A stretch of DNA of 8,008 bases. It comes from Acidobacteriota bacterium (GTDB taxonomy: Bacteria > Acidobacteriota > Blastocatellia > RBC074). The stretch lies in assembly GCA_017991275.1 (NCBI GenBank), contig JAGNMH010000224.1, forward strand, positions 1 to 8,008, read 5' to 3'. Shown in pieces: positions 1 through 5,288 of this stretch. The translations under genes and the position numbers were made by a program. Numbering within the stretch: the first letter of the stretch is position 1; every line of letters begins with the position of its first letter. The notes under the pieces were generated by a model. That model was not told where the DNA came from. It was given only the letters and a program-made list of their open reading frames with translations, and did no database searches.

Positions 1-259
1 AATCCGCCTGGTCAATTATCCGCTTGAGCTGAGTCGCAGCCTGGGCTTTGACCAGCCAGCGGTTGAAGACAGGGATTTCGCTCATCAGCTCTTCGCGAGC
101 CAGTTTGAATTCAGCCTCTTGAACACCGGATGAATAGACCAGAACTTCGGCCAGGCGCTGTCGCATTTGAAGCCGTTGCGCCGCTGTCTTGCGGGTCGCC
201 ACCAGATAAACGCCGTAAGTTGCCAAAAGACATGTCAGGAAGACATAAAACGAAGCCAT
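1..259 (-). CDS. tadB: TadB-like Tad pilus inner-membrane platform protein, N-terminal part (cut by window edge)
   Basis: Only the first 86 residues are in the window; the gene runs off the left edge. The ATG at 259-257 opens MASFYVFLTCLLATYGVYLV, a first membrane span at about residues 3-20. A basic, amphipathic cytosolic stretch follows, then an L-M-S-E-I-P-x-F-N-R-W-L segment and L-K-R-I-I-D-Q-A-D. This matches the layout of TadB/GspF-type platform proteins ahead of their T2SSF domain (family knowledge). TadB and TadC form the inner-membrane platform moved by the CpaF/TadA ATPase. The start sits 5 nt after the stop of a small ORF, with an AAAGGT Shine-Dalgarno-like stretch ending 7 nt upstream, so translation is probably coupled to that ORF. 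Its position right after cpaF supports tadB; tadC is expected next, outside the window. The T2SSF domain itself cannot be seen here. Confidence 0.82.
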   Translation of the reverse strand, partial: MASFYVFLTCLLATYGVYLVATRKTAAQRLQMRQRLAEVLVYSSGVQEAEFKLAREELMSEIPVFNRWLVKAQAATQLKRIIDQAD

Positions 260-264
260 AATTT

Positions 265-357
265 TTACCTTTGGTCGAACAGGATGTGAATGACAAAAGC
301 GGTCAGTAAGTACGCCAGAGCGGAGACGTACAAAATCAAAATTGCCAGCGCAATCAT
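265..357 (-). CDS. 30-residue single-span membrane microprotein between cpaF and tadB
   Basis: An ORF of 30 codons plus TAA that a standard length cutoff would miss. Its ATG (357-355) overlaps the TGA of cpaF (356-354) as ATGA. A near-perfect Shine-Dalgarno AGGAGGT lies inside the end of cpaF at 373-367, 9 nt upstream. The stop lies 5 nt before the tadB start. The product begins MIALAILILYVSALAYLL and is almost entirely hydrophobic from residue 2 to 27, with two tyrosines, one histidine (H24) and a short polar C-terminus D-Q-R. It is therefore predicted to be one transmembrane helix with a very short tail. I do not recognise the family. It lacks the cleavage motif of Flp pilins and is about half their length. 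It may be a small partner of the CpaF-TadB platform, or its translation may mainly carry ribosomes from cpaF to tadB. The coding call rests on the ribosome site, both tight junctions and the clean hydrophobic composition; function is unknown. Confidence 0.72.
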   Translation of the reverse strand: MIALAILILYVSALAYLLTAFVIHILFDQR

Positions 358-1721
358 TGTTCGGTTACCTCCTGAGATAAGTTTTCAAATAGCGACGCCG
401 GGAGTTTTAATCCGCAAACTTCCAGACGTTCCGCCAGTTTTGGCTGGTTGGTTGCTGTGCGAAAACGACCAATGACACGTCCGTCGGCGTCAATGCCCAG
501 CCGTTCGTAGCTGACGATTTCCTGCAAAGCCAATTCTTTGCGTTTGATTCCATTGAGTTCGCAAATCGAAGTTATGCGGCGCGTGCCGTCGCTCATTCGA
601 GCAACCTGAATCACCAGGTGGACTGCCGAAGCGATTTGTTGATTGATGGCTCCGGCGGTCAGTCGCATTCCTGCCATCTGAATCATTGTTGAAATGCGCG
701 TCAGAGCATCGCGCGCCGTGTTGGCGTGAATGGTTGTCAAACTGCCGTCGTGGCCGGTGTTGATGGCTTGAAGCATGTCAATCGCCTCTTCGCCGCGAAC
801 TTCGCCGACGACGATTCGGTCGGGACGCATACGAAGCGCGTTTTTGACCAGATCGCGTTGGGTGATTTCGCCTTTGCCTTCGATGTTGCGCGGTCGTGTT
901 TCCATCCTCAGCACGTGCGGTTGTTGCAGCAGCAGTTCGGCGGAATCTTCGATGGTGATGATGCGTTCGTCTTCCGGGATGAAAGCCGACAGCGCGTTGA
1001 GCATGGTTGTTTTGCCTGCGCCGGTTCCGCCTGAAATCAGAATGTTCATTCGCGCGCGAACGCACAGGCTCAACATTTCAGCCATTGCCGGAGTCAGCGC
1101 GCCGATCCCGATCAATTTGTGCATGCGCAGCGGCTCGGCCCCGAATCGGCGAATGGAAAGCGCGGGGCCGTCCAGAGAGACAGGCGGAATCACCGCGTTG
1201 ACGCGCGAACCGTCGGGCAATCTGGCGTCAACCATTGGCGAAGATTCGTCAATACGCCTGCCTATGGTGGAAACGATTCGCTCTATGACGCGCATGACGT
1301 GATCGTTGTCGTTGAACGTGATGCCGACACGTTCCAGCTTGCCCCCGCGTTCGATGTAAATCTTGTACGGCGAATTGACCAGAATGTCGGAGATCGTCGG
1401 ATCGGCCAGCAATGGTTCCAGCGGCCCCAGCCCGAACAATTCGTGGCGGACTTCTTCAACCAGGCGTTCACGTTCGGCATTCGACAGCGGAGTCTCTTCC
1501 GTCGCCAGCAGTTCTTTGGCCAGCCGCGCGACCTCGGCTTGGGTTTGCTGAGGAGTCAACAGATTGAGCTTGGTCAAATCCATGCGGTCAATCAGCATGC
1601 GATGCAACCGCGCCTTCATTTCAGGAAGGTAGTGCTGACCGTTCAACGCGCCGGAATCGGCGGTTACGCGCTGAGCGCCGTTCACTGTCGGGTCTTTTGT
1701 TAATCTTTGACTCAGGTTCAT
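354..1721 (-). CDS. cpaF: CpaF/TadA family Tad pilus assembly and secretion ATPase
   Basis: A 455-residue secretion ATPase of the VirB11/PulE superfamily, the cytosolic motor that hydrolyses ATP to drive Tad pilus assembly. Visible motifs in order: an N-terminal domain (about 30-210) including E-L-F-G-L-G-P-L-E-P-L-L and P-x-I-S-D-I-L-V-N; Walker A GGTGAGKT at 231-238; Asp box I-I-T-I-E-D-S-A-E-L at 254-263; Walker B-type R-I-V-V-G-E-V-R-G-E-E at 302-312; and His box G-H-D-G-S-L-T-T-I-H-A-N-T at 323-335. All catalytic motifs look intact and the length is normal for the family. The ATG at 1721 lies 12 nt after the cpaE stop and has only a weak GAG-type ribosome site, suggesting coupling to cpaE. 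The stop codon overlaps the start of a 30-residue ORF, and tadB follows, the usual partner. The identity is secure; the exact start is less so. Confidence 0.96.
   Translation of the reverse strand: MNLSQRLTKDPTVNGAQRVTADSGALNGQHYLPEMKARLHRMLIDRMDLTKLNLLTPQQTQAEVARLAKELLATEETPLSNAERERLVEEVRHELFGLGPLEPLLADPTISDILVNSPYKIYIERGGKLERVGITFNDNDHVMRVIERIVSTIGRRIDESSPMVDARLPDGSRVNAVIPPVSLDGPALSIRRFGAEPLRMHKLIGIGALTPAMAEMLSLCVRARMNILISGGTGAGKTTMLNALSAFIPEDERIITIEDSAELLLQQPHVLRMETRPRNIEGKGEITQRDLVKNALRMRPDRIVVGEVRGEEAIDMLQAINTGHDGSLTTIHANTARDALTRISTMIQMAGMRLTAGAINQQIASAVHLVIQVARMSDGTRRITSICELNGIKRKELALQEIVSYERLGIDADGRVIGRFRTATNQPKLAERLEVCGLKLPASLFENLSQEVTEQ
367..373 (-). promoter_or_regulatory. Strong Shine-Dalgarno site for the 30-aa microprotein
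   Basis: On the minus strand this reads AGGAGGT, the closest match to the 16S anti-Shine-Dalgarno seen at any start in this window, with 9 nt to the ATG at 357. It is embedded in the last codons of cpaF (S-Q-E-V-T-E-Q). It serves no other annotated start, which is the main reason to call the small ORF a gene. Confidence 0.75.
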
Positions 1722-1733
1722 GTCGAAGTCTCA

Positions 1734-2978
1734 TTACCGATCCTGGCTTCGTGCCATTCGTTCTGTTTGCGTTGCGTCGTTTGCCGATTCCAAAGCCCCG
1801 GTCTGTCGCTTGAAGATGGAACCCAGCAGAGTTTTACGCGGAGCGGGAATCGTCTTTTCCGAACTTGCGCCGCAAATCGCCGCCAGCTTTTTGAACTCAG
1901 TTGCGATCGGAGTTGTGGATTCTGTGGTCGCCAACGGCTGGCCGTAATTGATTGACTGAATCACCGAGCGGGCGTCTTCAGAAACAAAACAGGCGATGCG
2001 TTCGCCCAGAAAGCGTTCGACGTGACTCAACTCCAGGTCGCTTTGTTTGCTCCAACGGTTCAGAATCAAGCGTACTTTCTGGCGCGAATAACCCAGCCGG
2101 TAAAAAATCGTCAGTGCGCGTTGTGCAGCTCTGGACGCCAAAATATCCAGCGTCAGCACCAGCAAAACGTCGTCGGCGAAATCCAGCGCGCCGATGGTCA
2201 ACGGGTCGAAGGTGTGGGGCAGGTCAATCACCAGATATTCGAACTTGGCGCGCAGCGCGCTAATAACATCCATTAAAGGTTCGGGGTGTAATCTGTCGGC
2301 TTCTTCAATGTCGCGCGGAGCCGCCAGCAAAGACAGGTTGGGCGAATACTGAACCAGGTAACTGTTTAACAGTTGATCGTCCAGGCGTTCGCGGTTTTCC
2401 GCCAAATCAACAACCGAATACTTTGGCTTGATGCCGAACATCAAATCCTGACAACCCGAATGCAGATTCAGATCAATCAACAGTGTCGGCGCGCCAAGTG
2501 TGACGGCCAGGTTGGCGGCGATGAACGAAGTTCCGCAGCCGCCTTTGTTGGAAAAAACGGAAACGATCCTACCTTGTTTTTTGACGCTTTGAGCCGAACC
2601 GGCGTTGAGTTCCGTGACTCGGTCGAAGACTTTGAACAATTCTTCTGTGATAACCGGCAGTCGCAGAAACTCACCCGAACCGGCGCGCAAACTTTCAAGA
2701 ATGACGTCCGGCGAAGAATCGCGCGAAGCGCAAATGACTACGGTTTCAGGGCAAACTGCATTGATCTGCCTGCACAACATCCAGCCGGTTTCCGGCTTTC
2801 CGTTCAGAGCAATAATCACGGCTGACGGATGCCAATGAACCACTTCGGCATAAGCCTGTTCCATTTGATCGCTGCACGCGACCACTCGAACGCGCTGATC
2901 GTTTTTCAGCGCATTGCGCAACTCGGTTTCGCTTTCAGGGCCGGAGGAAAAAATTACTGCTGTTATTTGTCGTTTCAT
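1734..2978 (-). CDS. cpaE: CpaE/TadZ-like pilus localisation protein (pseudo-receiver plus ParA/MinD-like ATPase)
   Basis: With the ATG at 2978 the product has 414 residues. Residues about 1-125 form a response-regulator-like fold starting M-K-R-Q-I-T-A-V-I-F. The phospho-acceptor position appears to be Ala (V-I-I-A-L-N near residue 57), so phosphorylation is unlikely. Residues about 135-390 are a ParA/MinD-type ATPase. They show S-N-K-G-G-C-G-T-S at about 143-151, L-L-I-D-L-N-L-H-S-G and Y-L-V-I-D-L-P. The deviant lysine of K-G-G-x-G-K-[ST] is kept, but the second lysine is Thr, as in the atypical ATPase site known for TadZ/CpaE. The family places the Tad machine in the cell, often at a pole. 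An in-frame GTG at 3026 would add 16 residues, but they would be encoded by the palindromic repeat at 2990-3053, so I prefer the ATG. Its ribosome site is poor (GAAG only 2 nt away). The gene ends 12 nt before cpaF. Confidence 0.92.
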   Translation of the reverse strand: MKRQITAVIFSSGPESETELRNALKNDQRVRVVACSDQMEQAYAEVVHWHPSAVIIALNGKPETGWMLCRQINAVCPETVVICASRDSSPDVILESLRAGSGEFLRLPVITEELFKVFDRVTELNAGSAQSVKKQGRIVSVFSNKGGCGTSFIAANLAVTLGAPTLLIDLNLHSGCQDLMFGIKPKYSVVDLAENRERLDDQLLNSYLVQYSPNLSLLAAPRDIEEADRLHPEPLMDVISALRAKFEYLVIDLPHTFDPLTIGALDFADDVLLVLTLDILASRAAQRALTIFYRLGYSRQKVRLILNRWSKQSDLELSHVERFLGERIACFVSEDARSVIQSINYGQPLATTESTTPIATEFKKLAAICGASSEKTIPAPRKTLLGSIFKRQTGALESANDATQTERMARSQDR

Positions 2979-2989
2979 GGCTTCAAAAA

Positions 2990-3053
2990 GTGTCAGTAGC
3001 CAGACTGTGAAAGGGGGCTTGAGCACCCTTGCTCACGCGCGGGCTACTGACAC
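2990..3053. repeat. 64-bp palindromic intergenic element (REP/MITE-like or attenuator hairpin)
   Basis: Perfect 12-bp inverted arms, GTGTCAGTAGCC at 2990-3001 and GGCTACTGACAC at 3042-3053, enclose 40 nt. The interior can also pair: TGAGCA (3020-3025) with TGCTCA (3030-3035), or alternatively AAGGG (3011-3015) with CCCTT (3026-3030). The element begins 2 nt past the upstream tadE stop and ends 11 nt before the cpaE ATG, so it fills this otherwise tight junction. On the transcribed strand the second arm is followed directly by TTTTT (2989-2985), giving a terminator-like shape. The arms occur only once in the window. The form fits a short non-coding mobile palindrome such as a REP or MITE. Copy number elsewhere in the genome cannot be seen from here. 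Confidence 0.72.
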
Positions 3054-3055
3054 GG

Positions 3056-3505
3056 CTAAATCGTCGGTGGCACATAACCGGCGCTTTCTCCAGTTAATGT
3101 GGCCTTGTAATCGGGCAAGGTCATCGTCGTTCCGATGATCGGCACGATGAAACTGAATTGATAACCTGTGACGCGAACGGTGACGGAGCCTTGTTTAACT
3201 CCAAAGCCGGAATACGAGACGACGACGTGCCCGGTTGTCAGACCGTAAACTACAGGCTTTGCGCCAACTGCCGGATTCGTCGCGCCGAAAACAACCATGT
3301 TCTGCACGTTGGCGGTATTTTGAGTGCTGATGGCGGCATAACGCGCTCCCTGACGAGCGGCATCGGCCAGCGCGTTGTGCGTCCAAAGCAATCGGCTGAA
3401 TTCCAGCAGGGCAAAAACAACCGTCAAAAAGACGCTGCCGGCAATGGCCATTTCGACCAAAGTCGCTCCGCGCTGATTTGAGTTTGTCCGTCTTTTGAAA
3501 TTCAT
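3056..3505 (-). CDS. tadE: TadE-like pseudopilin (second of two)
   Basis: A 149-residue protein starting M-N-F-K-R-R-T-N. A short basic leader ends in Q-R-G, followed by A-T-L-V-E-M-A and one membrane span to about residue 37. The G13|A14 junction with Glu at +5 (E18) matches the prepilin-peptidase processing site known for TadE/TadF pseudopilins. The exported part is a small beta-rich, Thr/Val/Gly-rich domain without cysteines, ending in a TadE-like G-E-S-A-G-Y-V-P-P-T-I tail. The ATG at 3505 is chosen because AAAGGA lies 7 nt upstream. An ATG at 3580 in the same frame would put the membrane anchor about 40 residues in, overlap the preceding gene and lack family support. An adjacent GTG at 3508 is also possible. 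It lies 25 nt after the other tadE. Sequence similarity between the two is confined to the N-terminal anchor, so they are probably non-redundant pseudopilins. Confidence 0.88.
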   Translation of the reverse strand: MNFKRRTNSNQRGATLVEMAIAGSVFLTVVFALLEFSRLLWTHNALADAARQGARYAAISTQNTANVQNMVVFGATNPAVGAKPVVYGLTTGHVVVSYSGFGVKQGSVTVRVTGYQFSFIVPIIGTTMTLPDYKATLTGESAGYVPPTI

Positions 3506-3512
3506 CACCTTT

Positions 3513-3518
3513 TCCTTT
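3513..3518 (-). promoter_or_regulatory. Shine-Dalgarno fixing the start of the second tadE
   Basis: The minus strand reads AAAGGA, 7 nt before the ATG at 3505. It supports the short form of the protein with the leader next to the membrane span, rather than the 25-residue longer reading that would begin inside the preceding tadE gene. Confidence 0.6.
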
Positions 3519-3530
3519 GTCTGCAAAGAT

Positions 3531-4013
3531 TCATCTCCACAGCATATAGCGCATGGTCGTGCTGGGCGCTGCGGCGACATTGCTCCAGGTTGCCCCGCCC
3601 ACGAATCTGCTCAGATCGAAGACAGGCGTATACGTGTAATTAATGATCTGCACCTTAACCGTCGTCGGCAAAGTGTTATTGCCGGTGTTCGTGATTTGCA
3701 CATTGCTGGTTGTCAGCCCGGTCAGAATCGCCGTCCCGGATGAACAGGAAGCCGTGCTGCCGCAGACTGCCAGATTCTTGGCGACAGTTTTCTCCTCAGC
3801 CGTGTAAGGGCGCGCGCTTAAGTGCCGGGCGGCAATGCGAGTGGCCCTGGTCAATGTGACGTAAGTGTAAAAGTAATTGCCGAATTCCGCCGTCGCTGCC
3901 AACAACAACAAAAAGATCGGCAATACAATCGCCAGTTCGACCAATTGCGCGCCGCGCTCCGTCGAGTTGCGCTTGTTCCAGTCAGGTCTGCTTTTGACTT
4001 TTGGTTCAAACAC
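3531..4013 (-). CDS. tadE: TadE-like pseudopilin (first of two, GTG start)
   Basis: A 160-residue protein starting at a GTG (4013-4011), giving (M)FEPKVKSRPDW. A basic leader reaches E-R-G, then A-Q-L-V-E-L-A-I-V-L-P-I-F-L-L-L-L, a single membrane span. The G21|A22 site with Glu at +5 (E26) fits processing by the TadV/CpaA peptidase (family knowledge). After the span comes the amphipathic T-L-T-R-A-T-R-I-A-A-R-H-L-S helix typical of TadE, two cysteines (A-V-C-G-S-T-A-S-C) that could form a disulfide, and an extracytoplasmic beta-rich domain ending S-T-T-M-R-Y-M-L-W-R. No ATG lies between the tadG stop and the anchor; the frame is open back to 4196 only as an overlap with tadG. The GTG is supported by AAGGAA 7 nt upstream, which itself overlaps the tadG stop codon, so translation is coupled. 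TadE proteins are minor pilins needed for pilus assembly. Confidence 0.88.
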   Translation of the reverse strand: MFEPKVKSRPDWNKRNSTERGAQLVELAIVLPIFLLLLAATAEFGNYFYTYVTLTRATRIAARHLSARPYTAEEKTVAKNLAVCGSTASCSSGTAILTGLTTSNVQITNTGNNTLPTTVKVQIINYTYTPVFDLSRFVGGATWSNVAAAPSTTMRYMLWR

Positions 4014-4020
4014 GATGGCT

Positions 4021-4026
4021 TTCCTT
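4021..4026 (-). promoter_or_regulatory. Shine-Dalgarno supporting the GTG start of the first tadE
   Basis: The minus strand reads AAGGAA, overlapping the TAA stop of the tadG-like gene (4027-4025). There are 7 nt to the GTG at 4013. It decides the start of a gene whose frame otherwise stays open 183 nt further upstream, inside tadG. Confidence 0.65.
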
Positions 4027-5287
4027 ATTTGTAAAGCACGGCGACGGTCAACTGCGGATTTCCCGGAGCTCCGCCGGGGTTGAAGCCACCATCGCCGAGC
4101 GTGATTCTGCTGCCCACATATTCCGCGCGTATGTCTCCGCCGTTGCCGTTCGGAACCGGGTCTTTCAGAAAAAATGCGCCGATTTTGCTGACGCATACTT
4201 CATTACGTCCCTGGTCGTACTGGCTTTTGTTGATGATCGGTATCAGCAGCACGCGACGATTGGCGATTCCGGTATGGGTTGGCGCGACCGTGTTCGCGCC
4301 AAGCTGGCTCATGTATTGGGTATAAGTGATATTGGCCTTGATGTTCGTATCTGGCGGAGCTGTCGCAGGATCGGTTCCGCCACCCTGGTAATCGTCAAAG
4401 CGTGTGTTGATGCCTTGCTTCACCGGCCCTGCGGTCATGCCCGGTTCCGTTGAAACGCATTGACCGATGCTGTAACAACTGCCGCTGATTAACGACAATC
4501 GCTGTCTGACATCCGCGCCTCCCGTGTCGTTACCAATTGCCAGAATCAAGTAATTGCCTGATGACACGCTGCCGCCATTGTTCCCATTTCCATTACCGTT
4601 TCCGTTCCCATTACCGTTTCCGTTTCCGTTCCCATTACCGCCGCCATTTCCGTTTGAAGGCAGGCGAATTGTGTAAGTGCAGCCTTCGGTAAAGGTCGTT
4701 TGATTTGGGCAACCTGGCTCAGGATTCAACGGAGCGCCTGACACGTCATCCTGAACGACCGAAAGCGGAGCAATACCGCAATACGAATTGATCGCCACCG
4801 ATTGACCGGCGACAGCTTTGCGCGACATGTCGAATGTGCTGCCGCCCATGGCCATGCCTGCGAAAAAGATCGTGATGGATTTTGGTGGAACTGTGACCTG
4901 TATGAATCGGATGTTGGTCGGACTGGCCATGGCGTCTGCTTCGCTCATACCCGTTCCGCCGCCGTCGAAGGACGACAGATTGACGGCGAAACGCACGTTG
5001 CTGCGCGCGATGGTGACTCCTGTGCCGTTGAACTCGTAATTATTCATCGCCGCCACGGCACGGTCGGTGGCGTCCTCGATTCCGGCTGCGCTGGAGTTGA
5101 TGGCCGAAGCCCCGGCCAGCGCCGCCGCGTCAGCCGCGTTCTGAAGCTCTGAGCTAATCAGGTAAAGATGGCTGATGTCTACGCAAAGCCCGACAGCCAA
5201 CAGAAACGCCAGCATGCCAATCGTTGCCACGCCCAGGATTGAACCGCGTTCGCCGCGTTGTTTTCGGTTTTGGATTCGTTTGTCCAT
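4025..5287 (-). CDS. tadG: TadG-like pilus assembly protein with Tad N-terminal domain and Gly-Asn repeat
   Basis: A 420-residue protein. Residues 11-60 are a classic TadE/G-like N-terminus: R-G-E-R-G-S-I-L-G-V-A, one membrane span, then C-V-D-I-S-H-L-Y-L-I-S-S-E-L-Q-N-A-A-D-A-A-A-L-A-G-A. Unlike the two TadE proteins downstream, it has no Glu at +5 after the R-G, so peptidase processing is doubtful. The rest is predicted extracytoplasmic. It contains six cysteines beyond the anchor (in Y-C-G-I-A-P-L, P-G-C-P, E-G-C-T, G-S-C-Y, G-Q-C-V and E-V-C-V) that could form disulfides. A Gly-Asn tract lies at 212-237. No von Willebrand A MIDAS motif, present in some TadG proteins, was recognised. The start lies 1 nt after the cpaC stop, with AGAGGT at 5302-5297, 9 nt upstream. 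TadG-like proteins are thought to anchor or assist the pilus in the envelope; the exact role here is unknown. Confidence 0.85.
   Translation of the reverse strand: MDKRIQNRKQRGERGSILGVATIGMLAFLLAVGLCVDISHLYLISSELQNAADAAALAGASAINSSAAGIEDATDRAVAAMNNYEFNGTGVTIARSNVRFAVNLSSFDGGGTGMSEADAMASPTNIRFIQVTVPPKSITIFFAGMAMGGSTFDMSRKAVAGQSVAINSYCGIAPLSVVQDDVSGAPLNPEPGCPNQTTFTEGCTYTIRLPSNGNGGGNGNGNGNGNGNGNGNGNGNNGGSVSSGNYLILAIGNDTGGADVRQRLSLISGSCYSIGQCVSTEPGMTAGPVKQGINTRFDDYQGGGTDPATAPPDTNIKANITYTQYMSQLGANTVAPTHTGIANRRVLLIPIINKSQYDQGRNEVCVSKIGAFFLKDPVPNGNGGDIRAEYVGSRITLGDGGFNPGGAPGNPQLTVAVLYK
4577..4654 (-). repeat. In-frame 6-nt Gly-Asn codon repeat inside tadG
   Basis: A 78-bp tract of alternating Gly and Asn codons (residues 212-237), with one G-G-G interruption near its start and N-N at its end. 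Asn codons alternate AAT and AAC, and Gly uses GGT, GGA, GGG and GGC, so the DNA repeat is imperfect, built from 12- to 18-nt higher-order units. Six-nt steps keep the frame, so slippage would change linker length without breaking the gene. It probably forms a flexible hydrophilic linker between two extracytoplasmic parts. Confidence 0.9.
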
Positions 5288-5288
5288 G

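Noticed and set aside
265..357. The small ORF as the Flp major pilin
   Set aside because: Flp prepilins are about 50-70 residues with a G/xxxxEY-type processing site after a polar leader. This product is 30 residues, starts hydrophobic and has no such site.
778..1065. Minus-strand 95-codon frame inside cpaF
   Set aside because: It is a shifted-frame shadow of cpaF, rich in His and Arg, which is typical of out-of-frame reading of GC-rich DNA.
1119..1703. Open plus-strand frame of 194 codons opposite cpaF
   Set aside because: It is antisense to an unmistakable ATPase gene, its composition is that of a reverse-complemented GC-rich coding frame, and no domain or ribosome site supports it. The same holds for plus-strand frames at 775-1302, 2373-2825, 4001-4453 and 4802-5152.
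2990..3053. CRISPR repeat or IS terminal inverted repeat pair
   Set aside because: There is a single palindrome with no spacer-repeat periodicity, and the 40 nt between the arms cannot hold a transposase.
3531..4196. Longer form of the first tadE starting at 4196
   Set aside because: The extra 61 residues overlap the 3' end of tadG in another frame, are Arg-rich with no family match, and push the leader far from the membrane span. The GTG at 4013 has a well-placed ribosome site.
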